From Myxococcales bacterium (GTDB lineage Bacteria; Myxococcota_A; Polyangia; JAHFDS01), in the NCBI GenBank assembly GCA_023248855.1, contig JAHFDS010000028.1, positions 1 to 34,892 on the forward strand: a stretch of DNA of 34,892 nt, written 5' to 3'. The notes under the pieces are model-generated. The model did no database searches, was not told where the DNA came from, and saw only the letters and a list, made by a program, of their open reading frames with translations. Positions 1 through 7,916 of this stretch are shown in pieces. Every line of letters begins with the position of its first letter. Within the stretch, counting starts at the first letter, position 1. Position numbers and translations under genes: made by a program.

Positions 1-230
1 GGGCTCCCCGCCGCACCCCCGCTGGCCCCGCTGCCGCCACTGCCGCCACGCCCACCCCGGCCGCCGCTCCCACCGGCTCCCGGCGTGCTGCCGCCGCTGC
101 CCACCCTTCCCCCCGCCCCTGTGCTGGCGACCGGGTAGTCCTTGCTGCTCAGGCCTCCGCAGGCTGGGAGCACCACCGTCGCAAGCGCAAGTGCACCGGT
201 CCACACGATCCTGTTCCCTCTCGCCACCAC
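1..230 (-). CDS. Secreted lipoprotein, N-terminus only (cut by left window edge)
   Basis: Reading leftwards from a GTG at 230 (or the adjacent GTG at 227), about 76 codons run open to the window edge. The first ~24 residues form a signal peptide: basic RGNR, then a hydrophobic stretch ending in the lipobox LPAC. The rest is Gly/Ser/Ala-rich (GSGGS, GAGGSGGRGG), the flexible linker typical of myxobacterial outer-membrane or surface lipoproteins. A GAAGGAGG Shine-Dalgarno at 233-240 sits 5 nt from the second GTG, so 227 may be the true start. The functional domain lies outside the window, so no function can be given. It diverges from the hydrolase gene at 388. Confidence 0.72.
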   Translation of the reverse strand, partial: MVARGNRIVWTGALALATVVLPACGGLSSKDYPVASTGAGGRVGSGGSTPGAGGSGGRGGRGGSGGSGASGGAAGS

Positions 231-387
231 GGCCTCCTTCCCGTTCGTGCCCGGGCCGGCGCAGGCCGGGGGCCTGCAGGCTCGCCCGCCCGTACGATAC
301 TTCGGTTTCTTGCGACCGCACAAGAGTGGCGGCCCCTGGGTCCGCCACCGCTTCCGTTACGCACCCGCTGCGGTAGGGTAGGGGCGG

Positions 388-1776
388 ATGCGCCTCACGT
401 ACCTCGCGCACGCGAGCCTCTTGATCGAGGCCGGGGACGTCCGCCTGGTCACGGATCCGTGGCTCGACGGGCCGACGTACCTGTCGGCCTGGTGGCATTT
501 CCCGGCGCCGGTGATGCGCGGCGCGGACGTGCGACCGACGCACGTCTACCTCACGCACGAGCACGCGGACCACTTTCATCCCCCGACGCTGCGGGCGCTG
601 CCGCGGTCCACGACGCTGCTGGTCGGCCGCTACGTGACGCCGCGGTTTCGCGACAAGCTCGCGGCGCTGGGATTTGCGGTGCGCGAGCTGCCGCACGGCA
701 CGCCGGTGCGCCTCGGCCCGCTCGAGCTCACGAGCTACCAGTACCGCGCGGATGACACGGCGCTCGCGATCTCGGATGGACGGACGACCGTCCTCGATCT
801 CAACGATTGCCTGCTGCGCGATCGCGCGCTCGAGCAGCTGCTCGCAAGGCACCCGCGCATCGACCTCCTGCTCGCCTCGTTCGCCAACGCGGAGGCGTAC
901 CCCATCGTCTACTCGTTCGAGGACCCGCACGAGCGGCCGGACTGGGACGACCAGAGCCGCTTCGACACCTTCCTCGCGAAGGTGCGCAGGGTCGATCCGG
1001 TGGCGTTCGCGCCCTTCGCCTCGATGTTCTGCTTCCTCGAGCCGTCCCTGCGCTGGCTCAACGATCGCATCGTCTCGCCCGAGGGGCTGCTCGCGCGGGC
1101 GCCCAGGGAGGTGCGCGCGAGCCCGCTCGCGATCGATCCCGGCGACGTGTGGACGCCCCGCGGGCTCGAGCGGCGGAGCGCCGTGGACTGGACCAGGCGC
1201 GACGAGCTCCTCGACGGCTACGCGCGGACGCACGCGGCCGAGATCGAGCTCCTCGCCGGGCGCGAGCAGATCCCGGGAGGTCGAGCGGCGCTCGAGGGCG
1301 CCTTCGCGGGCTTTTTCCGCGGCTTCGCCGCGCGCGTGCCGGCGCCGCTACGTGGCCGGCTCTCGCTGCGTGTGCGCTTCGACGTCACGGGGCCCGCGGC
1401 GACGACGCGCTGGCTGTCGTTCGATCGCGGGCGGCTGTCCCTCGACGCCCCGGCCTGCGACGATGCGTGGGACGTCCGCATCGAGGTGCCAGCCTGGCCG
1501 CTCTGGATGGTGCTCACCGGGCAGGAGTGGTGGCAGCACTTCGGCATCTCGTGCCGGTTCCGGGTCGGCCTTCGGCCCGGGGTCCGGCAGCGAGAGGTCT
1601 GGCTGTGGTCCCTGCTCTACCTCGACGACCTGGGGTACCTCTCGCCGCGTGCCTTCGCATCGCCCCGCGCCTTCGGCGTGCTCCTGCGGCGCCACCGCGA
1701 GGTGGCCCGGTACCTGGCGGACGCACTCGGCGGGCGCTTCGCGGAGCGGCAGCTCCAGGGCAAGTACGCCCGATGA
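388..1776 (+). CDS. Metallo-beta-lactamase-fold hydrolase
   Basis: A 462-residue protein. The N-terminal half carries the metallo-beta-lactamase signature HEHADH (H57, H59, D61, H62) after a beta-strand that includes TDPWLDGP, the usual opening of UlaG/CMAH-like members. A later VLDLNDC segment could supply the bridging Asp. The C-terminal ~170 residues are a second alpha/beta domain rich in Trp and Arg that I cannot assign. This two-part layout recalls lipid- or sugar-nucleotide-acting MBL proteins, but the substrate is unknown. Its stop overlaps the start of the downstream glycosyltransferase (ATGA), implying coupled translation and perhaps a shared envelope-glycan role. The start is the first ATG. 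A TAGGGT hexamer ends 8 nt upstream of it, a possible -10 for a leaderless transcript. Confidence 0.85.
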   Translation: MRLTYLAHASLLIEAGDVRLVTDPWLDGPTYLSAWWHFPAPVMRGADVRPTHVYLTHEHADHFHPPTLRALPRSTTLLVGRYVTPRFRDKLAALGFAVRELPHGTPVRLGPLELTSYQYRADDTALAISDGRTTVLDLNDCLLRDRALEQLLARHPRIDLLLASFANAEAYPIVYSFEDPHERPDWDDQSRFDTFLAKVRRVDPVAFAPFASMFCFLEPSLRWLNDRIVSPEGLLARAPREVRASPLAIDPGDVWTPRGLERRSAVDWTRRDELLDGYARTHAAEIELLAGREQIPGGRAALEGAFAGFFRGFAARVPAPLRGRLSLRVRFDVTGPAATTRWLSFDRGRLSLDAPACDDAWDVRIEVPAWPLWMVLTGQEWWQHFGISCRFRVGLRPGVRQREVWLWSLLYLDDLGYLSPRAFASPRAFGVLLRRHREVARYLADALGGRFAERQLQGKYAR

Positions 1777-3242
1777 CGGGCCCGGCGGAGACCTCGGCGC
1801 CTCGCGGGGCAGGCGGTGACTGGGGCCTCTTGCTGTTCCTGCTCGCCGGCGCGGCGACCCTCCTCGGCGTGCACGCGCAGGGCACGTTTCACGACTACGA
1901 CGACTACCTCTACGCGCAGGTGGCGCGCGAGTCGGTCTCGGCGTGGCATCCGACCTGGCACGGGGTGCCGTTCGTGCACAAGCCTCCGCTATACTTCGCG
2001 ATCCTCGCGGCCCTTTCGCGGGTGTTCGGCGAGAGCCTGTTCGTCCTGCGATTGCCGGCGCTGCTGTCGGGCCTCGCGTGCGTCGCGCTGGTGTTCGTCC
2101 TCGGCCGACGGTTCGCGCGTTCGAGCGCCGCGGCCGCGGGCGCGGTGGGGCTGCTGCTGACGTCGAACCTGTGGTTCGAGATGTCGCGGCGCGCGCTCAT
2201 CGACGTGCCGCTGGTCGCGGTCGCGCTGGTCGCGGGCGCGGCGCCGCTGCTCTTGCCGGGCCGGCGGGGCCTCTCGATCGCTGGCGTGGCGATGGGGGTG
2301 GCCTGCGCGCTCAAGGGCGCTGCGGCCCTTCCCTACCTGCTGGTTCCCGGGCTGCTCGTCGGCTGGGAGCTGTGGCGTACGCGCGACGTCCTCGGCGCGG
2401 TGATCTGTGGCAGCGCCATCGGGCTCCTCACCGTGCCGCTGTTCGCGGGAGGCGGCGCCGAGCGGATCCGGCAGGCCGCCAGCGCGCACGTCACCGGCGG
2501 GACTCCCGGCGGGCTCTGGCTCGAGGGACCGATCTACTACGTCGAGGTCTTCTGGCGGCTGAGCCCCCCGTGGACCCTCGCCGCAGCGGCGGCGCTCGTG
2601 GGGGCGACGGTGTGCTGGCGCCGCGGAGACGTCCGGGGACCCACGGCCCTTCTGCTGCTCGGCTTCGGCGCGGCTCCGCTGCTCGTGCTGTCGGTCTTGC
2701 CGGTCAAGCTCGTGCACTACGTCGCCGGCGTCCCCGTGGGCCTGGCGCTCGCCGCCACCCTGCCGATCGGGGCCCTGGCGGCGAGGTCGGCCCGTGGCGC
2801 GGGCCTGCTCGCGTTCGGGCTGTGCGCAGCCGCACCCGTTGCGCAGCTGAGCTACGCGCTCGGAGATCCTGCGTTCGTCGACCCGTCGCGCGGGCAGGCG
2901 GCGCTCGCCGAGGTCGCCCGCAGGCGGCTCCCGGGCGGGGCACGCGTGATCGTCACCGACACCTACTTTCTGGCCTTCGACTACCACGCGCGCACTCTCG
3001 ACGTGCAGATGGCCGTGCCGAGCGAGGCGGCCTTCCACACCCTCGAAGCGGTGGCCGAGTTTCATGCGGCCAGGCGAATCCTTCGTGCCGACCGCGAGGC
3101 CGTCCTCGGCGAGGTCGAGCAGGGCAGCGCCGCGGCGGCCGTGCTGTCGACGCGCGCGTGGAACGACGTCTCCGCCGCGCATCCACGCCTGTCGGTCCTC
3201 GCGAGCGAGGGCGGCCTGACGCTGGTGGCGCTCCCGAGGTGA
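1773..3242 (+). CDS. ArnT/PMT-family membrane glycosyltransferase
   Basis: 489 residues with about ten or more hydrophobic helices, which fits the GT-C fold. The first periplasmic loop has the acidic cluster DYDD (41-44), then AQVARE and HKPPL (69-73), the pattern of ArnT-like enzymes (EARYAE...EKPPL). These use polyprenyl-phosphate sugars to modify lipids, glycans or proteins on the periplasmic face. The last ~120 residues form a soluble domain. I chose ATG 1773, which overlaps the upstream TGA; the reading frame stays open further upstream, but that part is antisense-type noise inside the hydrolase gene. It converges on the helD-like gene with only 4 bp between stop codons and no room for an intrinsic terminator. 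The acceptor is unknown. Confidence 0.88.
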   Translation: MTGPAETSAPRGAGGDWGLLLFLLAGAATLLGVHAQGTFHDYDDYLYAQVARESVSAWHPTWHGVPFVHKPPLYFAILAALSRVFGESLFVLRLPALLSGLACVALVFVLGRRFARSSAAAAGAVGLLLTSNLWFEMSRRALIDVPLVAVALVAGAAPLLLPGRRGLSIAGVAMGVACALKGAAALPYLLVPGLLVGWELWRTRDVLGAVICGSAIGLLTVPLFAGGGAERIRQAASAHVTGGTPGGLWLEGPIYYVEVFWRLSPPWTLAAAAALVGATVCWRRGDVRGPTALLLLGFGAAPLLVLSVLPVKLVHYVAGVPVGLALAATLPIGALAARSARGAGLLAFGLCAAAPVAQLSYALGDPAFVDPSRGQAALAEVARRRLPGGARVIVTDTYFLAFDYHARTLDVQMAVPSEAAFHTLEAVAEFHAARRILRADREAVLGEVEQGSAAAAVLSTRAWNDVSAAHPRLSVLASEGGLTLVALPR

Positions 3243-3246
3243 ACGC

Positions 3247-5598
3247 TCAGGGCTCTTCGCGCAGGCGCGCGGGGAGCAGCGGCGAGGGCTCCCCGGAGCA
3301 GATGATCCAGAGCTGGTGGGCAGCGCGGGTCGAGGCGATGTGCAAGAGGTGCCGCGTCTCGGTGCTCACCGGGAAGTTCTGCGCGGTCACCTCGAGCAGC
3401 ACGACGTAATCGAACTCGAGGCCCTTGACGGCCGACATCTCGACGAGGTCCACGCCGGGCTGGAAGCTGAGCTCGCCGTTGCGCACGCGGCGCAGCCTGG
3501 GCACCTCCGCGCGCGAAAGACCCCGGAAATAGAGGTCCGCCTGCTCGGGGTGCCGCGCCAGGAGCGCACAGCTCGCGTTCGGCTCGCGGCCCATCAGCGA
3601 GCGCAGCGCCCCCGCGAGGAACGCCACGGCCTCGCCCGTGTCGGCCAGGCGATGCAGCTCCACAGGCGCACCGTGGCGCGGGGCGCGCAGCGGCGTCGGA
3701 TCGGCCAGGGGTCCCAGCACCTCGCGCGCAAGCTCCATGACCTCGTACGTCGACCGGTACGCGATCTTGAGCGGCTGCACCTGCGCGCCCGGATAGCCTG
3801 CGGATTCCAGGAAGGCCGGCCAGTCGGAGAAGCCGTTGTCGAAGACGATGCGCTGCGCCGTATCGCCGGCGAGGGTGATGCAGCGCGCCGGCGTGGTCGC
3901 GGCGAGCAGCACCTGCAGGTCCACTGGCGCCAGGTCCTGCGCCTCGTCGATCGCGAGGTGCTCGAAGATCACGGGATCCTCTTCCGTGCCGAGCTGCCCG
4001 AACTTGAGCTGGTAGAGGCGCAGGAGCAGGGCGTCGTCCTCGGGATCCAGCTTGCCCGCCGCGGCCGCCTCCTCCTCTGAGTGCAGCGACTGCCCGTCCA
4101 CCGGCTCGGCCCGGCCCTCGTCGAAGTCCTCGGTCGCCCGCTCGATCTCGGCGATCTGCGCGACGCACCAGCGCTGCACCTCCGAAAGCTCGCGCGCGTC
4201 GAATTCCCCGGGCGCCCAGCGCTCGAGGGCGGTCCGCCGGCGCGACTCGTCCGTGAGCACCTCGAACAGCCCCTGGGTCACGCGCGCGCTGCGCTTGCCC
4301 AGGCGCCGCATCGTCTGCTCGGCGAGCACGCGCGTCTGCGGCGGAAGGCCCGTCTTGCTCGAGCGCGAAAACGCCAGGGTCGCGCGCAGTCGCGGCACGA
4401 TCGCCTCCTTGCGCCCGCGGAAGTGCGCGACGACCTCGAGGCCGCGCCCGGCGGGCTCGAGCGCGCGCACGAGCTCCGCCTCGACCCGCGCGATCTCCTC
4501 GGTGGCGAACGCCTCGAGCGAGCGCACCAGCGCCAGGCTCTTCTTCCAGCGCGACACCGACGCGGGCGTGTCGCTGGTGGTGTGCTGCGGGCTCTTCGGC
4601 AGGAGCTTTCGCCGCAGCGCGCGCGCCCAGCGCGCGTATGGGATGACCTTGACGCCGCGCACGCCGAGCGAGGGCAAGACGCCCTCGACGTACTGCGCGA
4701 GCGCGTTGGTCGAGACGACGACCATCATCTTGTCGGGGCGGAAACGCTTCGGATCGTGGAAGTGCAGGTAGGCCGCCCGGTGCAGCGCGACCGTGGTCTT
4801 GCCGCTGCCGGCGCCGCCCTGGATGACGATGAGACGCGAGTCCGGCTGGGTGATGAGGTCGAACTGCTCGCGGTCGATGAGCGCCGCGATCTCGGGCAGG
4901 TGCTTGTCGGCGCGCACAAAGCCGTGGCCCGCGACGCCGAGGCCACCCTTTTGCGGCGGCCGGTCCGCCTTCTGCACGCGCACGGCGGCGCCTTGCCCCC
5001 CGGCCAGCTCGGCCGCGCTCTCGGGCATCTCCCACCACGCGCCCTGGAGGTCGGACACGAAGAGGCCCTGCGGGCTGCCGATGCGGCGCAGGCGCCCCTT
5101 GTGGATGCTGAGGTTGCGCCGGGCCGTCACCGTGCCGGCCATCAGCCCGCCCTCGAACGGCTCCTCGAAGTCGTCGCCTTCCTCGTAGCGGTAGTAGACG
5201 CGGCTGATGGGCGCGTCCCGCCAGTCGACGATCTGGATGCCGGCGGCGCGGTCGATGAAGGCGCGCTTGCCGATGAGGACGTCGCGCTCCTTTCTGGGAT
5301 CCTTGAGGCGCACGTGCGCGAAGTACGGCGACTCGGGGTCGGCGGGCAGGACCTTGCGGCTTCCCCGGTGCGCCGCCAGCGCCGCCACCTGCTCCATCTG
5401 CTGGACGAGGGCGGGGATGTCCTCGATCCGAGCCTCCGCGATCTGGTCGCGCAGATCGATGAGGCGGGCGTCGTAGTCCTCGTCCACGCCCTCGTCGTCG
5501 GTCTCGGCGAGCAGACGGTGCTCGACGCGGGCGAGGATGCCGAGCTCCTCGGCCACGATCGCCTGCCCAGCGCTGGCTTGTTCCAGTCGTCGTCGCAA
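3247..5598 (-). CDS. helD: HelD-like UvrD/Rep-superfamily helicase
   Basis: About 783 residues. The N-terminus is a helical region rich in Glu/Arg (EELGILARVEHRLL), as in HelD, whose N-terminal coiled coil enters the RNA polymerase secondary channel. Then come VDWRDAPISRVYYRY, typical of the family, Walker A GGAGSGKTT (261-269), Walker B DEAQD, GDTAQR, and the C-terminal AVKGLEFD and ASTRA motifs of superfamily I. HelD proteins release stalled RNA polymerase using ATP. The frame is open far upstream, so the start is uncertain. I chose TTG 5598 because TATATT (5607-5612) with TTGCAT 16 bp further upstream places +1 almost on it; GTG 5556 is the alternative. It lies 59 bp behind the sigma/anti-sigma pair on the same strand. 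Confidence 0.85.
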   Translation of the reverse strand: MRRRLEQASAGQAIVAEELGILARVEHRLLAETDDEGVDEDYDARLIDLRDQIAEARIEDIPALVQQMEQVAALAAHRGSRKVLPADPESPYFAHVRLKDPRKERDVLIGKRAFIDRAAGIQIVDWRDAPISRVYYRYEEGDDFEEPFEGGLMAGTVTARRNLSIHKGRLRRIGSPQGLFVSDLQGAWWEMPESAAELAGGQGAAVRVQKADRPPQKGGLGVAGHGFVRADKHLPEIAALIDREQFDLITQPDSRLIVIQGGAGSGKTTVALHRAAYLHFHDPKRFRPDKMMVVVSTNALAQYVEGVLPSLGVRGVKVIPYARWARALRRKLLPKSPQHTTSDTPASVSRWKKSLALVRSLEAFATEEIARVEAELVRALEPAGRGLEVVAHFRGRKEAIVPRLRATLAFSRSSKTGLPPQTRVLAEQTMRRLGKRSARVTQGLFEVLTDESRRRTALERWAPGEFDARELSEVQRWCVAQIAEIERATEDFDEGRAEPVDGQSLHSEEEAAAAGKLDPEDDALLLRLYQLKFGQLGTEEDPVIFEHLAIDEAQDLAPVDLQVLLAATTPARCITLAGDTAQRIVFDNGFSDWPAFLESAGYPGAQVQPLKIAYRSTYEVMELAREVLGPLADPTPLRAPRHGAPVELHRLADTGEAVAFLAGALRSLMGREPNASCALLARHPEQADLYFRGLSRAEVPRLRRVRNGELSFQPGVDLVEMSAVKGLEFDYVVLLEVTAQNFPVSTETRHLLHIASTRAAHQLWIICSGEPSPLLPARLREEP

Positions 5599-5606
5599 GG
5601 GGAGCG

Positions 5607-5634
5607 AATATAACCGCGACGATGGCGGATGCAA
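5607..5634 (-). promoter_or_regulatory. Candidate promoter for the helD-like gene
   Basis: On the minus strand TTGCAT (5634-5629), a 16-bp spacer and TATATT (5612-5607), which matches the -10 consensus at five of six positions. It is unusually AT-rich for this sequence. The -10 ends 8 nt before TTG 5598, so the transcript would be leaderless or nearly so. It would let the helicase be expressed apart from the sigma factor operon. Confidence 0.45.
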
Positions 5635-5657
5635 CCGGCCGGCGAGCTGCGGGGCCG

Positions 5658-6353
5658 CTACGGGCCGACGGTCACGTAGATGTCCTGGCTGAGCTCGCGA
5701 TCCCCGATGCGTGCGTGGGCCACCAGCCGGTAGCTCCCGGCCGTCTCGCCGTGCATGGTCACGGCGATCTCGTTTTCCCCCGCCGCAAGGTCCTTGACCA
5801 GGACCAGCTCCCCGGTCGGGCCGGCCCCGTCGAGCTTGACCGCCGGCGGGGCCACGATGCGGATCTCGCAGCCCTTGTAGGCCGCATCTGCATGAAAGGA
5901 CAGGAGCAGGTTGGAGGGCGCGGCCATCGACAGCGCCGTCGAGGCGGCCGGCAGGGTCTGCGATCGCGACCGACCACCGCCGGTCAGAAGGAGCGCCGCG
6001 GCGATGGCCCCCGCGGCCACGACGGCACCGACCACGATCGGCAGCGTGCCCCGTCTCGGGGCCGCCACGGCGCCGCCAAAAGACGAGGCAGGCGCTTTCG
6101 CCGAAGGCGCCGCGGGCGCAGGCGTCCCCGCGGCCTCGAGCCGCGCCCGCAGGCGGTCGTCGAAGCCGGCGGGCAGAGGCGGAGGCTCGAGCGCGCGCAG
6201 CGTGGTCAGCGTGGCGCGCATCTCGGCCGCCTTGCGCGAGCACACCGGACAGGTCTCGAGGTGCGCCCGGACCTCCTCCTCGCTCTGCGCACGCAGGGTG
6301 CCCGTGGCGTGCTCGCCGAGCGCCTCGCTCACCGCCGTGCAATCGAGCTTCAC
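5658..6353 (-). CDS. Zinc-finger anti-sigma factor, membrane anchored
   Basis: 231 residues. The N-terminus has the zf-HC2/ZAS motif H31-x3-C35-x2-C38, which holds ECF sigma factors. A Pro/Ala-rich linker follows, then one membrane helix at about 104-124 (IVVGAVVAAGAIAAALLL), then a periplasmic beta-rich domain of ~100 residues that probably senses an envelope signal. The GTG start overlaps the sigma factor stop (GTGA), so the two are made together, as usual for cognate pairs. The signal and the protease that would release the sigma factor are unknown. A helD-like gene follows on the same strand. Confidence 0.9.
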   Translation of the reverse strand: MKLDCTAVSEALGEHATGTLRAQSEEEVRAHLETCPVCSRKAAEMRATLTTLRALEPPPLPAGFDDRLRARLEAAGTPAPAAPSAKAPASSFGGAVAAPRRGTLPIVVGAVVAAGAIAAALLLTGGGRSRSQTLPAASTALSMAAPSNLLLSFHADAAYKGCEIRIVAPPAVKLDGAGPTGELVLVKDLAAGENEIAVTMHGETAGSYRLVAHARIGDRELSQDIYVTVGP

Positions 6354-6991
6354 GTGCCCCCCGGGAGCGAGCTGGCGGCCGGGATGTTCCAGGCCGAGCC
6401 GAGCGCGGCGCGGCGCTCGAACAGCAGCGCGCGCAGGGCTTCGCGCCCGCGCGATAGCCGCGACTTGACGGTACCGACCGGGATCGTCAGCACCTCGGCG
6501 ATCTCCTCGTACGAGAAGCCCTGCACGTCGAACAGCGTCACCACGACGCGAAAGTCGGGCGGCAGCTCGGCCAGGGCGGCTTGCACCGCGTCGTCGGAGG
6601 CCCGGCGCAGCGCCTCGCGCTCGGGCGTGTCGGCGGCGCTCGGCAGCTCGGGCGCCTCGTCGAGCGGCGCATTCTGCGCCTGTTCCTTGCCCGCGCGGCT
6701 CTTGACGTCGTCGAGGAAGGCGTTCTTGACGATGCGGAAGAGCCAGGTCGAAAACGACGCGTCCTCACGAAACGAGGCGAGGCCGCGAAACGCCTTGATG
6801 AGCGCCTCCTGCGCGAGATCTTCGGCCTCCGAGGGGTTCTTCACGCAGGTGAGCGCGAACTGGAAGACGCGCTCGCGGTGGCCCGCGATGAGCGCCTCGA
6901 AAGCGCGCACGTCTCCTTTCTTCGCGCGCGCGACCAGCTCGCGCTCGTTCCCCGCCACGGCAGGAACGTACCGCAAGTCCGAGGTCGTCAT
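6350..6991 (-). CDS. ECF-type RNA polymerase sigma factor
   Basis: 213 residues from ATG 6991. Region 2 is seen in AFEALIAGHRERVFQFAL, EAEDLAQEALIKAFR (core RNA polymerase contact) and STWLFRIVKNAFLDD (-10 recognition). After a short acidic linker, region 4 shows LPPDFRVVVTLFDVQGFSYEEIAEVL followed by PVGTVKSRLSRGR, the helix-turn-helix that reads the -35. It lacks region 1 and 3, as expected for group 4. A TTG at 7000 would add three residues, and neither start has a clear ribosome site. It diverges from the gene at 7039 across 47 bp and is translationally coupled to its anti-sigma factor. No ECF-type autoregulatory promoter (GGAAC-like -35) was recognised. Confidence 0.93.
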   Translation of the reverse strand: MTTSDLRYVPAVAGNERELVARAKKGDVRAFEALIAGHRERVFQFALTCVKNPSEAEDLAQEALIKAFRGLASFREDASFSTWLFRIVKNAFLDDVKSRAGKEQAQNAPLDEAPELPSAADTPEREALRRASDDAVQAALAELPPDFRVVVTLFDVQGFSYEEIAEVLTIPVGTVKSRLSRGREALRALLFERRAALGSAWNIPAASSLPGGT

Positions 6992-7004
6992 GAAGGCCAA
7001 GGGG

Positions 7005-7032
7005 TTGACCGCGCGGGCCGCGGCCCGATAAT
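7005..7032 (+). promoter_or_regulatory. Near-consensus promoter of the 7039 gene
   Basis: TTGACC (7005-7010), 16-bp spacer, GATAAT (7027-7032): five of six matches in each box. Only 6 nt separate the -10 from ATG 7039, so the expected +1 is the A of the start codon, a leaderless message. A perfect 14-bp palindrome fills most of the spacer. Confidence 0.6.
7014..7027. repeat. 14-bp palindrome in promoter spacer
   Basis: Perfect palindrome CGGGCCGCGGCCCG lying between the -35 and -10 boxes of the 7039 promoter and upstream of the divergent sigma factor gene. Its position suits a repressor or MerR-type regulator, but it contains only G and C in a GC-rich genome, so chance is plausible. Confidence 0.35.
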
Positions 7033-7038
7033 CGAGGG

Positions 7039-7425
7039 ATGCCGACGTGGGACGAGCTGAGGGAGTACGCGCGCGACAAGTACAAGCTGCAGGATGACGA
7101 GCCCGGCTACTTCTCGCTCGTGTTCCGCGTGGAGAGCGAGCGCACGCAGCTCATCACGGTGCGGCGCGTGACGGCGTTCGACAGCGACTGGATCGAGTTC
7201 CGCTCGCCGGTGTGCCGCGAGGGCCAGATGGATGCCAAGCACGCGCTCCGGCAGAACGCCACGTTCGCGGTCGGCGCGCTCGCGCTCGACGGCGCGAAGT
7301 ACTACCTCCTCTACAGCATCCCGCTCGCAACCATGCAGACCGAGGAGTTCGAGCTGCCGCTGCACGTGCTGGCGCGGACCGCCGACTCGCTCGAGGGGAC
7401 GTTCACGACGGGGGACGAGTTCTAG
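7039..7425 (+). CDS. Conserved-looking small protein of unknown function
   Basis: 128 residues, soluble, with no signal peptide or membrane segment. It is acidic at both ends with a run of alternating hydrophobic residues (ESERTQLITVRRVTAFDSDWIEFRSPVC and ALALDGAKYYLLYSIPLATM), suggesting one compact alpha/beta domain. The overall pattern is reminiscent of the small YbjN/CesT-like chaperone fold, but I see no diagnostic motif and do not assign it. Codon use matches its neighbours. It is transcribed alone from a strong predicted promoter, diverging from the ECF sigma gene, and is followed by a 491-bp gap. Confidence 0.8.
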   Translation: MPTWDELREYARDKYKLQDDEPGYFSLVFRVESERTQLITVRRVTAFDSDWIEFRSPVCREGQMDAKHALRQNATFAVGALALDGAKYYLLYSIPLATMQTEEFELPLHVLARTADSLEGTFTTGDEF

Positions 7426-7682
7426 TCCGAACCCACATCGATACGCGGATCCGGCGGTGCTTCGATGCGCACCTCGAGCGACTCGCAGCTGAGCTGTGTT
7501 GCCCCCCACTCCGCGCTCCGCGCTTCGTGGGGCCCCGTGCCATCCTCGGCAAGGCCTCTGGTGGCACCACGCTCGCTGCGCTCGCTCTCAGCGGGACTTG
7601 AGCCTGACTTGCCATCGTCGTGGGGAGGGGGGAGGCCGAGCTGGGGCGAGCAATGCCGATCACATAGGCAACGCAACCACTG

Positions 7683-7810
7683 ACGCTGACGCTGACGAAA
7701 GACCCCACTGGCCCCTGGTGCGATGCCCTGCGCAAGTCCATGAAGCCTCTGGGATCCCGTTCGTCGTGGCGCTGGACGCGGTGACCACCGCTGACTGTCA
7801 GCGTCAGCGT
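7683..7810. repeat. Long-range inverted repeat with hexamer-repeat arms
   Basis: ACGCTGACGCTGAC (7683-7696) and its exact reverse complement (7797-7810) are separated by 100 bp. Each arm is itself about two and a half copies of the hexamer ACGCTG. No flanking target duplication is evident. Confidence 0.6.
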
Positions 7811-7860
7811 CCCCGTTAACTGACCGGCACTGGGCCTAGGCGGGGGAGCTTGCTCTCCCC

Positions 7861-7910
7861 GAAAACAACAGGGAGCGCGGCGCACGAAGCTCGGCGCTTG
7901 CGCCCGCGCT
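7861..7910 (-). terminator. Intrinsic terminator of the 7917-8534 gene
   Basis: Starting 7 nt after the minus-strand stop codon, AGCGCGGGCGCA (7910-7899) pairs with TGCGCCGCGCT (7884-7874), an 11-bp stem with one bulged G. It is followed by CCCTGTTGTTTTC, a U-rich tail when read on the minus strand. This is the only convincing stem-plus-U terminator in the window. Confidence 0.65.
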
Positions 7911-7916
7911 GTGCCG

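Larger units (their letters stand above)
7426..7916. other. 491-bp intergenic region without a gene
   Basis: Frames that stay open here have codon composition unlike the flanking genes and no start signals. The region holds small structured elements: arms CCCCAC (7504-7509) and GTGGGG (7527-7532) around a CCGCGCT direct repeat, (TGACGC) hexamers at 7681-7697, their inverted copy at 7797-7810, and the terminator of the minus-strand gene at 7861-7910. It may be decayed mobile DNA or a non-coding RNA locus. I see no transposase remnant. Confidence 0.55.

Noticed and set aside
5599..6342. N-terminal extension of the helD-like frame into the anti-sigma gene
   Set aside because: The frame stays open, but the added part is out-of-frame anti-sigma sequence; family lengths and the promoter at 5607-5634 support a start near 5598.
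5622..7031. Long plus-strand open frame opposite the sigma and anti-sigma genes
   Set aside because: It is antisense to two genes with clear family motifs; in DNA this GC-rich, stop-free frames of several hundred codons opposite genes are common. Its translation is Arg/Ala/Gly-rich with no motif.
7843..7860. GGGGAG/CTCCCC hairpin as terminator of the 7039 gene
   Set aside because: No T run follows on the plus strand and it lies more than 400 bp past the stop codon.
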